From: Pseudomonas pudica
GTDB taxonomy: Bacteria; Pseudomonadota; Gammaproteobacteria; Pseudomonadales; Pseudomonadaceae
Assembly (NCBI RefSeq): GCF_015680405.1
Contig: NZ_JADLJS010000007.1
Location: 62,001-126,000 of the forward strand
Direction of reading: 5' to 3'
DNA length: 64,000 nt
Shown here: positions 18,177 through 28,455 of the stretch, in pieces
Numbering within the stretch: position 1 is the stretch's first letter
How the letters are laid out: each line of letters opens with the position of its first letter
Made by a program: the position numbers and the translations under genes
Notes under the pieces: model-generated
The model's database searches: none
Told to the model about the DNA's origin: nothing
The model's input: only the letters and a program-made list of their open reading frames with translations

Positions 18177-19382
18177 TCAGTTGGAAATCTCGTGGCCCTT
18201 GCGCACCACGCGCTTGGGCAGGTCGCCGCCCAGCCAATAGGCCAGGTCGGCGGGGCGTTCGATCTGCCAGGCGACGAAGTCGGCGACCTTGCCCACTTCC
18301 AGCGAGCCGTGGCTGTCACCCAGGCCCAGCGCCGTGGCGGCGTGCACGGTGACACCGGCCAGGGCTTCCTCTGGAGTCATGCAGAAGCAGGTGCAGCCCA
18401 TGTTCAGCATCAACCGCAGCGACAACCCTGGCGAGGTGCCGGGGTTAAGGTCGCTGGCCAGGGCAATCTTCACGCCGTGGTGGCGCAAGGCGTCCATCGG
18501 TGGCAGCTGGGTTTCGCGCAGGAAGTAGAACGCGCCCGGCAGCAGCACGGCGACCGTGCCGGCTTTTGCCATGGCTATGGCGTCTTCCTCGGTCATGAAT
18601 TCCAGATGGTCGGCCGACAGCGCGTGGTAGCGCGCCGCCAGGCTGGAACCGTGCAGCGACGACAACTGTTCTGCGTGCAGCTTGACCGGCAAGCCCAGCT
18701 CGCGCGCCTTGATGAACAGCCGCTCGACCTGGGTCGGGGAGAACGCCAGGTGTTCACAGAAGGCATCCACTGCGTCCACCAGGCCTTCGGCGGCCAGGGC
18801 CGGCAGCATTTCGTCGCAGATGTGCGCGATGTAGTCGTCAGCCCGGCCCACGTATTCCGGCGGCAAGGCATGGGCTGCCAGGCAGGTGGCGCGCACCGCC
18901 AGCGGCAACTCGTCGGCCAGGCGCCGGGCCACGCGCAGCATCTTGCGCTCGTTGGCAAGGTCCAGGCCATAGCCGGACTTGATCTCCATGGTGGTCACGC
19001 CATCGCGCATCAGCGCCTGGACCCGCTGGCGGGCACTGGCGAACAGCTCGTCCTCGCTGGCAGCGCGGGTGGCCCGCACGGTGCTGGCGATGCCGCCGCC
19101 CTGTGCGGCGATTTCGGCATAGCTAACGCCCTGCAGGCGCTGCTCGAACTCGCCGCTGCGGTTGCCACCGAACACCGCGTGGGTGTGGCAGTCGATCAGC
19201 CCCGGGGTGACCCAGGCGCCGCCAAGGTCAACCGTACGCTCGGCCTCGACCGCCGCCAGCTCGACACGTGGGCCGATCCACTCGATCAGCCCGGCGTTGG
19301 TGACGATGGCCGCGTCCTCGATGGCCGAATAACGACCCCCGACCATGGTTGCTACATGGCAGTGCTGCCAGACGGTTCTCAT
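18177..19382 (-). CDS. hutI: Imidazolonepropionase
   Basis: Third step of histidine degradation: opens the ring of 4-imidazolone-5-propionate to N-formimino-L-glutamate. A 401-aa amidohydrolase-superfamily TIM barrel with the metal-binding [12 protein letters not shown] near residue 64, EIKSGYGLD near 140, HAEQLS near 237 and the C-terminal [11 protein letters not shown] near 309. Start ATG 19382 has AGGAG 7 nt upstream. It lies 16 bp after hutT and 10 bp before hutG. Confidence 0.97.
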   Translation of the reverse strand: MRTVWQHCHVATMVGGRYSAIEDAAIVTNAGLIEWIGPRVELAAVEAERTVDLGGAWVTPGLIDCHTHAVFGGNRSGEFEQRLQGVSYAEIAAQGGGIASTVRATRAASEDELFASARQRVQALMRDGVTTMEIKSGYGLDLANERKMLRVARRLADELPLAVRATCLAAHALPPEYVGRADDYIAHICDEMLPALAAEGLVDAVDAFCEHLAFSPTQVERLFIKARELGLPVKLHAEQLSSLHGSSLAARYHALSADHLEFMTEEDAIAMAKAGTVAVLLPGAFYFLRETQLPPMDALRHHGVKIALASDLNPGTSPGLSLRLMLNMGCTCFCMTPEEALAGVTVHAATALGLGDSHGSLEVGKVADFVAWQIERPADLAYWLGGDLPKRVVRKGHEISN

Positions 19383-19398
19383 ACATTGACTCCTGTAC

Positions 19399-20802
19399 TT
19401 AGCGGTGCAGCTCGGCCGGTTCCGCTACCGGTTCGCCTTGCCCTGCGCGCGGCTTGCACCACAGCAGGTAGGACGCCACCAGGAACACCACCCAGACCAC
19501 GCCGACGAGCAATGCCGCCTGGGTATCCGGGAAGTAACCGAGCACGCCAAAGATGAACACCATGAACGCAATGGCCATGGCCGGGCCGTAAGGCCAGAAC
19601 GGTACCGGGAACTGCAGCTGGGCCACTTGTTCACTGCTCATGCTGCGGCGCATGGCCACTTGGGTGAGCAGGATCATCAGCCACACCCACACGGTGGCGA
19701 AGGTGGCGATCGATGCGATCAGCAGGAACACATTTTCCGGGATCAGGTAGTTGAGCAGCACGCCGATCAGCAACGCAGCCCCCATCACCACCACGGTCAT
19801 CCACGGCACGCCATGCTTCGACAGCTTGCTGAAACCGCGCGGTGCATGGCCTTGCTGGGCCAGGCCGTACATCATGCGGCCGGCGCCGAAGATGTCGCTG
19901 TTGATGGCCGAGATCGCTGCGGAAATCACCACGATGTTCAGCACGGCGGCGGCAGAGCCGATGCCCAGGTTACTGAAGATCTGCACGAACGGGCTGCCCT
20001 GGCTGCCGATCTGCGGCCATGGGAACAGGCACATCAGCACGAACAGGGTGAGCACGTAGAACAGCAGGATGCGCAGGGGCACGGCGTTGATCGCCTTGGG
20101 GATGACCCGTTGCGGGTCCTTGGCCTCACCAGCGGTGACGCCGATGATCTCGATGCCGCCGAACGCGAACATCACCACTGCAAAGGAGGCAATCAGGCCA
20201 CCCACGCCATTGGGCATGAAGCCGCCGTGCTCGAACAGGTTGCTGACACCCACGGCCTGCCCGGTGCCTACCTGACTGAAGCCGAAGGCCATGATGCCGA
20301 GGCCGGCCAGGATCATCGCCACGATGGCGCCGACCTTGAGCAGCGACAGCCAGAATTCCATTTCGCCAAAGACCTTGACGTTGCACAGGTTGAGGCCGCC
20401 GATCAGGAAGACGATGCCCAGCACCCAGATCCAGCGGGCCACTTCCGGGAACCAGAAGCCCATGTAGATACCGAAGGCGGTGACATCGGCGATGGCGACG
20501 ATGACCATCTCGAAGGCGTAGGTCCAGCCGAGGATGAAGCCGGCCATGGGGCCGAGGTAGGTGCTTGCATAGTGGCCGAACGAGCCGGCGACCGGGTTGT
20601 GCACGGCCATTTCGCCGAGGGCGCGCATGACCATGAATACGGCGGCGCCGCCGATCAGGTAGGCCAGCAACACGGCCGGGCCGGCCATCTGGATGGCCGA
20701 GGCGGAACCGTAGAACAGCCCGGTGCCGATGGCGGAGCCGAGGGCCATGAAACGGATGTGGCGGGCACTTAGCCCGCGTTTTAGACCTTGAGCTTGTTGC
20801 AT
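19399..20802 (-). CDS. hutT: Histidine/amino-acid permease (APC family)
   Basis: Inner-membrane amino acid/polyamine/organocation permease with about 12 hydrophobic segments in 467 aa, beginning with the family motif [21 protein letters not shown]. It closely resembles ProY/HutT-type transporters. Its place inside the hut operon, between hutH and hutI, argues for histidine or possibly urocanate uptake, but substrate cannot be read from sequence alone. AAGGA precedes the ATG at 20802. Confidence 0.88.
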   Translation of the reverse strand: MQQAQGLKRGLSARHIRFMALGSAIGTGLFYGSASAIQMAGPAVLLAYLIGGAAVFMVMRALGEMAVHNPVAGSFGHYASTYLGPMAGFILGWTYAFEMVIVAIADVTAFGIYMGFWFPEVARWIWVLGIVFLIGGLNLCNVKVFGEMEFWLSLLKVGAIVAMILAGLGIMAFGFSQVGTGQAVGVSNLFEHGGFMPNGVGGLIASFAVVMFAFGGIEIIGVTAGEAKDPQRVIPKAINAVPLRILLFYVLTLFVLMCLFPWPQIGSQGSPFVQIFSNLGIGSAAAVLNIVVISAAISAINSDIFGAGRMMYGLAQQGHAPRGFSKLSKHGVPWMTVVVMGAALLIGVLLNYLIPENVFLLIASIATFATVWVWLMILLTQVAMRRSMSSEQVAQLQFPVPFWPYGPAMAIAFMVFIFGVLGYFPDTQAALLVGVVWVVFLVASYLLWCKPRAGQGEPVAEPAELHR

Positions 20803-20842
20803 GTCACGTCCTTAAATTGTTTTTGTGGTCGTGAGATCGAGG

Positions 20843-20947
20843 GGGCTGCCTTGCAGCCCTTTCGCAGCACAAGGCTGCTCCTACAAGGGAGCGCGTCGCC
20901 TTTGCAGGAGCAGCCTTGCGCTGCGAATGGGCCGCAGAGCGGCCCCT
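20843..20947. repeat. Paired REP-type palindrome between hutH and hutT
   Basis: Two inverted copies of a roughly 29-bp REP core (TTCGCAGCACAAGGCTGCTC type) at 20861-20889 and 20904-20932, flanked by GGGGCTGCC..GCAGCCC and GGGCCGC..GCGGCCCC hairpins. The same core recurs in the gaps near 24.4, 28.4 and 48.5 kb. It probably acts as an mRNA-stabilising or partial termination structure within the operon. Confidence 0.8.
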
Positions 20948-20954
20948 GGGGGCA

Positions 20955-22487
20955 TTACAGGCTTGGCAGCACACCAGCCGGCAGCAGGCCGGTCAGGCGA
21001 CCCTTGGCCAACAGTTCCACGGCCTTTTCGATGTCGGGCGCGAAGAAACGGTCACGGTCGTAGTGCGGCACTTCGCTGCGCAGCGCCTGGCGCGCCTGCT
21101 CCAGCTTGGCCGAGGTCTTCAGGCCCTTGCGCAGGTCCAGACCCTGGCAGGCGCCCAGCCATTCGATGGCCAGCACGCCACGGGTGTTTTCGGCCATTTC
21201 CCACAGACGCTTGCCGGCAGCCGGGGCCATCGACACGTGGTCTTCCTGGTTGGCCGAGGTCGGCAGGCTGTCCACACTGTGCGGGTGCGACAGGGCCTTG
21301 TTCTCGCTGGCCAGGGCAGCAGCGGTGACCTGGGCGATCATGAAGCCGGAGTTGACCCCGCCGTTCTCCACCAGGAACGGCGGCAGCTGGGACATGTGCT
21401 TGTCCATCATCAGCGAGATACGGCGCTCGCTGAGCGAACCGATTTCGGCAATCGCCAGCGCGATGTTGTCGGCGGCCATTGCCACCGGCTCGGCGTGGAA
21501 GTTACCGCCGGAAATCACATCACCTTCGGCAGCGAACACCAGTGGGTTGTCCGACACGGCGTTGGCCTCGATGCCCAGAACCTCGGCGGCCTGGCGCAAC
21601 TGGGTCAGGCAGGCGCCCATGACCTGCGGCTGGCAGCGCAGCGAGTACGGGTCCTGGACCTTGTCACAGTTCTTGTGCGACAGCGACACTTCGCTGGAGT
21701 CACCCAGCAGGTCACGGAAGCAGGCAGCAGTGTCGATCTGGCCACGCTGGCCGCGCACTTCGTGGATGCGCGCATCGAACGGCGAGCGCGAGCCCAGTGC
21801 GGCTTCGACGCTCAGGCCGCCACAGGCGATGGCAGCGGCGTACAGGTCTTCGCCCTGGAACAGGCCACGCAGGGCATAGGCGGTGGACGCCTGGGTGCCG
21901 TTGAGCAGGGCCAGGCCCTCCTTGGCGGCCAGCGTCAGCGGCTCGAGGCCGGCCACGGCCAGGGCTTCGGTGGCTGGCAGCCACTGGCCCTTGTAGCGGG
22001 CCTTGCCTTCACCCAGCAGCACCAGCGACATGTGCGCCAGCGGGGCGAGGTCACCGGAAGCGCCCACCGAACCCTTCAGCGGGATGTGCGGGTAGACTTC
22101 GGCGTTGACCAGGGCGATCAGCGCGTCGATGACTTTGCGACGGATACCGGAGAAGCCACGGCTGAGGCTGTTGATCTTCAGCACCATGATCAGCCGCACC
22201 AGGTCGTCATCCAGCGGCGCGCCGACACCGGCGGCGTGGGACAGCACCAGCGAGCGCTGCAGGTTTTCCAAATCATGGCTGGCGATGCGGGTCGAGGCCA
22301 GCAGGCCGAAACCGGTGTTGATGCCGTAGGCAGTACGGTCTTCGGCAATGATCTGCTCGACGCAGGCAACGCTGGCGTCGATGGCTGGCGCGGCGCTGGC
22401 GTCCAGTTGCAGGCGCACGGGCGCGGCATGGATGGCGCGCAGTTGGGCCAGGGTCAGGGTGCCGGGCTTGAGGGTCAATTCGGTCAC
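20955..22487 (-). CDS. hutH: Histidine ammonia-lyase
   Basis: First step of histidine degradation: eliminates ammonia from L-histidine to give trans-urocanate. The 510-aa protein has the Ala-Ser-Gly triad that forms the MIO prosthetic group, in [15 protein letters not shown] near residue 143, the Tyr-containing YGINTGFG near 54, and the conserved NGGVNSGFM and NQEDHVSM segments. The start is GTG at 22487 (MTELTLKPG) with GGAG 7 nt upstream. It follows hutU after 107 bp in which I see no terminator. Confidence 0.97.
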   Translation of the reverse strand: MTELTLKPGTLTLAQLRAIHAAPVRLQLDASAAPAIDASVACVEQIIAEDRTAYGINTGFGLLASTRIASHDLENLQRSLVLSHAAGVGAPLDDDLVRLIMVLKINSLSRGFSGIRRKVIDALIALVNAEVYPHIPLKGSVGASGDLAPLAHMSLVLLGEGKARYKGQWLPATEALAVAGLEPLTLAAKEGLALLNGTQASTAYALRGLFQGEDLYAAAIACGGLSVEAALGSRSPFDARIHEVRGQRGQIDTAACFRDLLGDSSEVSLSHKNCDKVQDPYSLRCQPQVMGACLTQLRQAAEVLGIEANAVSDNPLVFAAEGDVISGGNFHAEPVAMAADNIALAIAEIGSLSERRISLMMDKHMSQLPPFLVENGGVNSGFMIAQVTAAALASENKALSHPHSVDSLPTSANQEDHVSMAPAAGKRLWEMAENTRGVLAIEWLGACQGLDLRKGLKTSAKLEQARQALRSEVPHYDRDRFFAPDIEKAVELLAKGRLTGLLPAGVLPSL

Positions 22488-22594
22488 TTCACTACTCCAA
22501 TCGCGTGGAGCCGCAGGCCCGTTTGCAGGTGCCTGCGTGCTCCTTCTTGTTGTTCAGTATCACCCCTGGCGGGGTGCGATCCAAAGCGTGGCGA

Positions 22595-24268
22595 TCAGCC
22601 AGTGATCATCGGCAGGTCCAGGCCCTGCTCCTTGGCGCACTCGATGGCGATGTCGTAACCGGCATCGGCATGACGCATTACACCGGTCCCTGGGTCGTTG
22701 GTCAGCACGCGCGCGATACGCGCGGCGGCTTCATCGGTACCGTCGCAGACGATGACCATGCCCGAATGCTGGGAGAAGCCCATGCCCACGCCACCACCGT
22801 GGTGCAGCGAAACCCAGGTAGCACCGCCGGCGGTGTTCAGCAGGGCGTTGAGCAGCGGCCAGTCGGAGACAGCGTCGGAACCGTCGCGCATGGCTTCGGT
22901 TTCACGGTTGGGGCTGGACACCGAACCGGAGTCCAGGTGGTCACGACCGATCACGATCGGTGCCGACAGCTCGCCGCTGCGTACCATTTCGTTGAACGCC
23001 AGGCCCAGCTTGGCGCGCAGGCCCAGACCCACCCAGCAGATACGTGCCGGCAGGCCCTGGAAGCTGATGCGCTCGCGGGCCATGTCCAGCCAGCGGTGCA
23101 GATGGGCGTCGTCGGGGATCAGTTCCTTGACCTTCGCGTCGGTCTTGTAGATATCTTCGGCATCACCTGACAGCGCCGCCCAGCGGAACGGGCCGATGCC
23201 GCGGCAGAACAGCGGGCGGATGTAGGCCGGTACAAAGCCCGGGAAATCGAAGGCATTGGCCACGCCTTCTTCCTTGGCCATCTGGCGGATGTTGTTGCCG
23301 TAGTCGAAGGTCGGCACACCCTGCTTCTGGAAATCGAGCATGGCTTGCACGTGCACGGCCATAGACTGCTTGGCGGCCTTGACCACTGCAGCCGGCTCGG
23401 TCTGCGCGCGGTCACGGTATTGTTCCCAGGTCCAGCCGGCCGGCAGGTAGCCGTTCAGTGGGTCGTGGGCGCTGGTCTGGTCGGTGACCATGTCCGGGCG
23501 CACGCCACGCTTGACCAGCTCCGGCAGGATTTCGGCAGCGTTGCCGTGCAGGGCGATGGAGATGGCCTTGCCTTCGGCGGTGTACTTGGCGATGCGTGCC
23601 AAGGCGTCGTCGAGGTCAGTGGCCTGCTCGTCGACGTAACGGGTTTCCAGGCGGAAGTCGATGCGGCTCTGCTGGCATTCGATGTTCAGCGAGCAGGCAC
23701 CGGCCAGGGTGGCGGCCAGTGGCTGGGCGCCGCCCATGCCGCCCAGGCCGGCGGTCAGTACCCACTTGCCTTTCAGGCTGCCACCGTAATGCTGGCGACC
23801 GGCTTCGACGAAGGTTTCGTAGGTGCCCTGGACGATGCCCTGGCTGCCGATGTAGATCCAGCTGCCGGCAGTCATCTGGCCGTACATGGCCAGGCCCTTG
23901 GCGTCCAGTTCGTTGAAGTGTTCCCAGTTGGCCCAGTGCGGCACCAGGTTGGAGTTGGCGATCAATACGCGCGGGGCGTTGCTGTGGGTCTTGAACACGC
24001 CGACCGGCTTGCCCGACTGCACCAGCAGGGTTTCGTCGTCTTCCAGCCGGGTCAGGGTCTCGACGATCTTGTCGTAGCACGCCCAGTTACGGGCAGCGCG
24101 GCCGATACCGCCGTACACCACCAGTTCTTTCGGGTTTTCCGCGACCTGTGGATCGAGGTTGTTCATCAGCATGCGCAGTGGCGCTTCGGTCAGCCAGCTT
24201 TTGGCGGTCAGCTTGTTGCCACGTGGGGCACGGATTTCAACGTCACGGTATTTGTTGTTGTCGGTCAC
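22595..24268 (-). CDS. hutU: Urocanate hydratase
   Basis: Second step of histidine degradation: NAD-dependent hydration of urocanate to imidazolonepropionate. The GTG start at 24268 ([17 protein letters not shown]) with AGAGGA upstream gives 557 aa, the known P. putida length, and the sequence agrees almost throughout with what I recall of that enzyme. The NAD-binding [10 protein letters not shown] lies near residue 175 and the catalytic cysteine in ARICWVGLG at 411 (Cys410 without the initiator). The HutC-type operator upstream makes it the head of the hutU-H-T-I-G transcript. Confidence 0.98.
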   Translation of the reverse strand: MTDNNKYRDVEIRAPRGNKLTAKSWLTEAPLRMLMNNLDPQVAENPKELVVYGGIGRAARNWACYDKIVETLTRLEDDETLLVQSGKPVGVFKTHSNAPRVLIANSNLVPHWANWEHFNELDAKGLAMYGQMTAGSWIYIGSQGIVQGTYETFVEAGRQHYGGSLKGKWVLTAGLGGMGGAQPLAATLAGACSLNIECQQSRIDFRLETRYVDEQATDLDDALARIAKYTAEGKAISIALHGNAAEILPELVKRGVRPDMVTDQTSAHDPLNGYLPAGWTWEQYRDRAQTEPAAVVKAAKQSMAVHVQAMLDFQKQGVPTFDYGNNIRQMAKEEGVANAFDFPGFVPAYIRPLFCRGIGPFRWAALSGDAEDIYKTDAKVKELIPDDAHLHRWLDMARERISFQGLPARICWVGLGLRAKLGLAFNEMVRSGELSAPIVIGRDHLDSGSVSSPNRETEAMRDGSDAVSDWPLLNALLNTAGGATWVSLHHGGGVGMGFSQHSGMVIVCDGTDEAAARIARVLTNDPGTGVMRHADAGYDIAIECAKEQGLDLPMITG

Positions 24269-24331
24269 GGGAAAGGTCCTCTGCGGTCGTCCGCGGGCGG
24301 GTATGTCGTGGTAGATATACAAACACACCTT

Positions 24332-24349
24332 TACTTGTATGTACAAGCA
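24332..24349. promoter_or_regulatory. HutC operator-like palindrome upstream of hutU
   Basis: CTTGTATGTACAAG (24334-24347) is a near-perfect palindrome of the TGTA-N2-TACA type known for HutC, 66 bp upstream of the hutU start. A further partial copy, GATATACAAAC, lies at 24314-24324. Urocanate is expected to release HutC from it. Confidence 0.8.
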
Positions 24350-24400
24350 TGGACAACCAAAATAGTTGGACCTTTCCGCTGAGCGGTGCGGAAAACCAAG

Positions 24401-24503
24401 GGGCCGCTGCGCGACCCATTCGCAGCACAAGGCTGCTCCTACAAGGGTTTGCGTTCCCCTGCAGGAGCAGCCTTGTGCTACGAATGGGCTGCGCAGCAGC
24501 CCC
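24401..24503. repeat. Paired REP-type palindrome upstream of hutU
   Basis: Inverted REP cores TTCGCAGCACAAGGCTGCTC (24419-24438) and GCAGGAGCAGCCTTGTGCTA (24461-24480), flanked by GGGGCCGCTGCGCG and GCTGCGCAGCAGCCCC. Lies between hutD and the hutU promoter, so it may separate the hutCD and hutU-G transcripts. Confidence 0.8.
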
Positions 24504-24511
24504 CGGCTATC

Positions 24512-25084
24512 TCAACGTGAAACGAGTTCGATCAGGCAGAACCGCCCCTGCACATCCAACCCCAACAACTGGTCATTGCCCTCCAAGCGCAGGCAGTCAT
24601 ACAACCCCAAGCGCTGCGTCTCACCCCCGGCGATGCCAACCTCGACCTGGCTGCTGGCAGCGAACAGCAACAGCGTCGACGCCGAGCTGTACAAGCGGCT
24701 GGTGCCATCGAACCACTGCAACCGCGCCCGGTAGCGCTGCGGTGCATAGATCAGGTTGAAATCCCGGATCGCCCCGCCCAGCAGCTTGCAGCTAACCTGG
24801 CTCTCTCCACTGAAGGCGAAGGCATCGAACGGCAGCAATGGCCTGCTGGCCTGGCCGTCGACCAGCAGGCGCATGCCGTCACCCTGCAGAACGGTGATGA
24901 TCCGCTGGTAGCCGGCGAAGGTCGAAAACCCGCCCGACTCCTCGATATCGGCAATCGACAGGCGCCAGCCAAAGCCTTCCAGGCCTTCGCCACTGTCGCG
25001 GGTGATCTCTTCGGTGAAACCGCCACCGTTCTTCCACGGCATGCGCGGGTAGCCCTGCGCACGCAACAACTGCAGCTGGCTCAT
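24512..25084 (-). CDS. hutD: HutD family protein
   Basis: Cupin-fold protein of the HutD family, 190 aa, with the characteristic MPWKNGGGFTEEI near residue 15 and GFGWRLSIADIEESGGFSTFAGYQRI near 38. In P. fluorescens the family is reported to moderate hut expression, perhaps by limiting urocanate or formimino-glutamate levels; the molecular activity is not settled. Its ATG overlaps the hutC stop (ATGA), so it is translated with the repressor. Confidence 0.93.
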   Translation of the reverse strand: MSQLQLLRAQGYPRMPWKNGGGFTEEITRDSGEGLEGFGWRLSIADIEESGGFSTFAGYQRIITVLQGDGMRLLVDGQASRPLLPFDAFAFSGESQVSCKLLGGAIRDFNLIYAPQRYRARLQWFDGTSRLYSSASTLLLFAASSQVEVGIAGGETQRLGLYDCLRLEGNDQLLGLDVQGRFCLIELVSR

Positions 25085-25827
25085 TTACTGAAACGTCCTT
25101 CCAGGCGATGACGGGAACCGGGGTGGATCAGCCGCGCGGCGGTCACCGGCTGGCGGCCGGACCAGGTGCGACGGCGGATCAGCAGGCAGGGCTCGCCCCG
25201 CTCGATCTGCAACAGGCGGCATTCTTCCGGCTCGGCCAGGATTGCCTCGACCACGTGCTCACCCTCGGTCAGCGGCGCCACCTGCGACAGGTAGGCGTAA
25301 GGCGTCTGCCGGGTGAAGTCCTGCTTGAGGTAGTCGGGGGCAATCGCCGCATTGACGTAGCGGTCCTCGATCTGCACCGGCACGCCGTTCTCGAAATGCA
25401 CGATCAGCGAGTGGAACACCCGCTGGCCTTCGCGCATGTCCAGGGCCAGGGCCCGCTCGGAACCGGCCGCTTCCTCGGTGAGGGTGATTACCTGGCAGCT
25501 ATGCTGGTGGCCACGCGCGGCAATTTCGTCGGCGATGTTGTTGACCTCGAACAGCGCCGAACGCCCCTTGGGCTCGGCAACGAAGGTACCGACCCCTTGC
25601 ATGCGCACCAGCAGGCCTTCGGCGGTAAGTTCGCGCAGGGCGCGGTTGATGGTCATGCGGCTGAAGCCCAGCTGGCTGACCAATTCGCTCTCCGAGGGTA
25701 CCCGGTGATGCGGTGGCCAGCTGCCGTTGTCGATCTGCTGGATGATCATCTGTTTGACCCGGGCGTACAGCGGAGCCGGGCCCTCGCCCATCTGGGCAAC
25801 CAGCGCGGAGACAGGAGGTGTCGGCAC
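25081..25827 (-). CDS. hutC: Histidine utilisation repressor HutC (GntR family)
   Basis: GntR/HutC-subfamily repressor, 248 aa from GTG 25827 (MPTPPVSALVAQMGEGPAPLYARV), the known P. putida length; AAGGA lies 9 nt upstream. An N-terminal winged helix (LYARVKQMIIQQID through FSRMTINRALRELTAEGLLVRMQGVGTFV) is followed by the UTRA ligand domain, which senses urocanate. It is divergent from hutF with 109 bp between starts, and operator palindromes there suggest autoregulation and joint control of hutF. Confidence 0.97.
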   Translation of the reverse strand: MPTPPVSALVAQMGEGPAPLYARVKQMIIQQIDNGSWPPHHRVPSESELVSQLGFSRMTINRALRELTAEGLLVRMQGVGTFVAEPKGRSALFEVNNIADEIAARGHQHSCQVITLTEEAAGSERALALDMREGQRVFHSLIVHFENGVPVQIEDRYVNAAIAPDYLKQDFTRQTPYAYLSQVAPLTEGEHVVEAILAEPEECRLLQIERGEPCLLIRRRTWSGRQPVTAARLIHPGSRHRLEGRFSK

Positions 25828-25894
25828 GGCGTTGGATCCTTGTGCAAATGGAATGAGCGGTAGCTTGCCGCAGTTTACCCGGCAGGCAAACGCC

Positions 25895-25914
25895 TGTATA
25901 TGTATATACAAGTT
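25895..25914. promoter_or_regulatory. HutC operator-like palindrome between hutC and hutF
   Basis: TGTATATACA (25901-25910) is a perfect 10-bp palindrome, embedded in TGTATATG-TATATACAAG, so two overlapping half-site registers are available. It sits 27 bp before the hutF start and 74 bp before the hutC start, placing it over the hutF core promoter. Confidence 0.8.
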
Positions 25915-25936
25915 AACAATAACAGGATTTTCACCA

Positions 25937-27301
25937 ATGTCCGCCTACTTCGCCGAACGCGCCCTGCTGCCTACGGGTTGGGCCAGCCATGTCCGCATCG
26001 AGGTTACCAGTGATGGCCAGCTGGCCCGCATCGAACCAGGTGCCTCGGGCGAGGGCGCCGAGCGGCTGGCCGGCCCGCTGCTGCCCGGCATGCCCAACCT
26101 GCACTCGCATGCCTTCCAGCGCGCAATGGCAGGGCTGGCGGAAGTCGCCGGCAACCCCAACGACAGTTTCTGGACCTGGCGCGACCTGATGTATCGCCTG
26201 GTCGGCCAGATCAGCCCAGAGCAGCTACAGGTCATCGCCCGCCAGCTGTACATCGAGATGCTCAAGGCCGGCTACACCTCGGTCGCCGAGTTCCACTACG
26301 TGCACCATGACCAGGCCGGCAAGGCCTACGCCGACCCGGCCGAACTGTCCCGCCGCATCAGCGCAGCTGCTGCCGACAGCGGCATTGGCCTGACCTTGCT
26401 ACCGGTACTGTACAGCCACGCAGGCTTCGGTGGCCAAGCCCCGAACGACGGGCAACGGCGCTTTATCAACTCCACCGAACAATACCTGCAACTGCAAGCG
26501 CAGCTGGCCCCACTGCTGGCCGCACAACCTGCGCAGCAACTGGGTTTGTGCTTCCATTCGCTGCGCGCTGTGACGCCCGGGCAGATCGCAGAAGTGCTGG
26601 CAGCCAGCGACAAGCAGTGCCCGGTGCATATCCATATCGCCGAGCAGCAGAAGGAAGTCGACGACTGCCTGGCCTGGAGCGGCCTGCGTCCGCTGCAGTG
26701 GCTGTACGAGCACGTGGACGTGGACCCACGCTGGTGCCTGGTGCATGCAACCCATGCCGAGCCGGATGAAGTCACCGCCATGGCCCGCAGCGGCGCGGTT
26801 GCGGGGCTGTGCCTGACCACCGAGGCCAACCTTGGCGACGGGATTTTCCCGGCAGTGGACTACCTGGCGCAGGGTGGGCGCATGGGCATTGGTTCAGACA
26901 GCCATGTGTCGCTGAGCGTGGTGGAGGAGCTGCGCTGGCTGGAATATGGCCAGCGGCTGCGCGACCAGCGGCGTAACCGCCTGTATCGCGGCGACCAGCC
27001 GATGGTCGGGCGCACGCTGTATGACGCTGCACTGGCGGGCGGCGCGCAGGCGCTGGGGCAGGCGGTCGGGGAACTGACCGTGGGCAACCGTGCCGACTGG
27101 CTGGTGCTCGATGGACAGGACCCTTACATCGCCATGGCCGATGGGGATGCGATTCTCAACCGCTGGCTGTTTGCCGGGGGCGATCGCCAGGTGCGGGATG
27201 TGATGGTGAATGGGCAGTGGGTGGTGCGCCAGGGGCGCCATGCACAGGAAGAGCAAAGCCGGTTGGCGTTTGCCAAAGTACTGCGGCAGCTTTTGGGCTG
27301 A
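25937..27301 (+). CDS. hutF: Formimidoylglutamate deiminase
   Basis: Fourth step of the five-step pathway: converts N-formimino-L-glutamate to N-formyl-L-glutamate and ammonia, which HutG then hydrolyses. The 454-aa amidohydrolase has the metal site NLHSHAFQRAMAG near residue 54, CPVHIHIAEQQKEV near 233, LVHATHAEPDE near 267 and GIGSDSHVSLS near 316. ATG 25937 has AGGA upstream. It runs divergently from hutC. Confidence 0.96.
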   Translation: MSAYFAERALLPTGWASHVRIEVTSDGQLARIEPGASGEGAERLAGPLLPGMPNLHSHAFQRAMAGLAEVAGNPNDSFWTWRDLMYRLVGQISPEQLQVIARQLYIEMLKAGYTSVAEFHYVHHDQAGKAYADPAELSRRISAAAADSGIGLTLLPVLYSHAGFGGQAPNDGQRRFINSTEQYLQLQAQLAPLLAAQPAQQLGLCFHSLRAVTPGQIAEVLAASDKQCPVHIHIAEQQKEVDDCLAWSGLRPLQWLYEHVDVDPRWCLVHATHAEPDEVTAMARSGAVAGLCLTTEANLGDGIFPAVDYLAQGGRMGIGSDSHVSLSVVEELRWLEYGQRLRDQRRNRLYRGDQPMVGRTLYDAALAGGAQALGQAVGELTVGNRADWLVLDGQDPYIAMADGDAILNRWLFAGGDRQVRDVMVNGQWVVRQGRHAQEEQSRLAFAKVLRQLLG

Positions 27302-27308
27302 GTGTATT

Positions 27309-27327
27309 GGGGCTGCTTTGCAGCCCC
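27309..27327. terminator. Terminator hairpin between hutF and lipocalin
   Basis: GGGGCTGC-TTT-GCAGCCCC, an 8-bp perfect stem with a 3-nt loop, lies between two convergent genes. The T-tract is poor, but the same short GC-rich hairpin type recurs after other genes here. Confidence 0.6.
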
Positions 27328-27335
27328 CCAGAAAC

Positions 27336-27908
27336 TCAGTGCCTCTTGACGATCTGCTGGTCCGACGCACGCCAGATCAGCCGACTGGTGTCGTACCCCT
27401 GCTGCCGGGCCTTGGACATCAAGTTCTCGCGCTCCCAGGCCGGTAGCGTCGGCGTGCGCGACAGGATCCACAAGTGCTTGCGATCCGGGCTGCCGACCAC
27501 CGCTGTGCGGTAGCGCTCATCCACATAAAGAATCCAGTACTCGCCCCTCGCCACCCCTGGCACCAGCTTGGTGAACCAATTGTCGAACTCGACCCACAAC
27601 TTGTCGGTGTGCCCCGGCTCCTGGATGTTCGCATGTCCTTCGGCGCGCAGCCATTCGTCACCCATGGTGCGGCAGCGGTTGAGGACGCCGAGGCTACCAT
27701 CGAGCCTGAGATTGTAGTGCGCTTCGGACTGCTCGCAGCCGGTCTGGTAGCGCATCGGTAGGCGTGCCAGCTCGTACCACTTGCCCTGATAGCGCTTGAG
27801 GTCGATGTTGCCCGCAGTTTTCGGTGCCAGCGGGTCGTGCACAGAGCCGGCACAGCCGCCCAGCAGCAACGCCAGGCATACCCCCATCAGCAGATACAGG
27901 TGCCTCAT
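27336..27908 (-). CDS. blc: Outer-membrane lipocalin lipoprotein
   Basis: Bacterial lipocalin, 190 aa, lipid-anchored: the signal peptide ends in the lipobox LLGGC (Cys19). The lipocalin fold signature YQGKWYELARLPMRYQ is near residue 40, and the remaining strands (EYWILYVDERYRTAVVGSPDRKHLWILSRTP) are as in Blc. The family binds lysophospholipids or fatty acids and is often stress induced. Its ATG overlaps the stop of the upstream small lipoprotein (ATGA). Confidence 0.92.
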   Translation of the reverse strand: MRHLYLLMGVCLALLLGGCAGSVHDPLAPKTAGNIDLKRYQGKWYELARLPMRYQTGCEQSEAHYNLRLDGSLGVLNRCRTMGDEWLRAEGHANIQEPGHTDKLWVEFDNWFTKLVPGVARGEYWILYVDERYRTAVVGSPDRKHLWILSRTPTLPAWERENLMSKARQQGYDTSRLIWRASDQQIVKRH

Positions 27909-28159
27909 TTGAGACCCTGCCCTGAATACATGAGCACCTTGTCAGCCGCGTACTGCACACTGATGAAGCTCTTCTCGTCCCCCCAGGTGCAACTGCTCAT
28001 CCCCAGCGCGCCAGAGCACTCGGTCGGCGTGCCAAGCAGCTGCTCGACCTCGGCCTTGTTCATACCGGCCTTGATCTTGGAATAATTTTCCTGATTGATC
28101 TTGCTGCAGGCAGTCAGGACGACGCACAGCGACAACAGGGCGAGGGAACGCAACGACAT
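27905..28159 (-). CDS. Small lipoprotein, BamE/SmpA-like fold
   Basis: 84-aa lipoprotein from ATG 28159 (MSLRSLALLSLCVVLTACSK) with AGGAG 9 nt upstream; the lipobox is LTAC (Cys18). The segment NYSKIKAGMNKAEVEQLLGTPTECSGA is the helix-turn-helix-like opening of SmpA/OmlA/BamE-type domains, and the short remainder (CTWGDEKSFISVQYAADKVL) forms strands. A specific partner is not evident. Translationally coupled to blc downstream, so the pair probably serves the envelope together. Confidence 0.82.
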   Translation of the reverse strand: MSLRSLALLSLCVVLTACSKINQENYSKIKAGMNKAEVEQLLGTPTECSGALGMSSCTWGDEKSFISVQYAADKVLMYSGQGLK

Positions 28160-28340
28160 GAAGGACACTCCTGGAGAGGGGATACAGGCGAGTGGCCTGC
28201 AGTGACCTTCGACGGTAAAAACCCTCCCAGGTTCCCTGGTCACCCTCCTCTCCCCCTACGCCATTGGTCGGATGGCCACTACTGTGCGATTAATCACAAA
28301 GAATTATCCTGCTCAAACAAAAAAGGCCGCCCCTACACAC

Positions 28341-28436
28341 TGTAGGAGCAGCCTTGTGCTGCGGAAGGGCCGGTAAGGCCAACAGGGATGCAAGGGCAGC
28401 AGGGGCCTCTTCGCAGCACAAGGCTGCGCCTACAAA
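28341..28436. repeat. Paired REP-type palindrome
   Basis: Inverted cores TGTAGGAGCAGCCTTGTGCTGCG (28341-28363) and TTCGCAGCACAAGGCTGCGCC (28410-28430) of the same family as at 20.9, 24.4 and 48.5 kb, separated by about 46 bp. The rest of the 296-bp gap (28160-28455) shows an AT-rich stretch near 28285-28320 that could hold the lipoprotein promoter; no clear boxes. Confidence 0.75.
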
Positions 28437-28455
28437 GATCCCGCCAGCCCTGGAA

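Noticed and set aside
24269..24430. Upstream extension of hutU to an ATG at 24430
   Set aside because: It would run through the HutC operator and a REP element; the GTG at 24268 gives the known 557-aa length.
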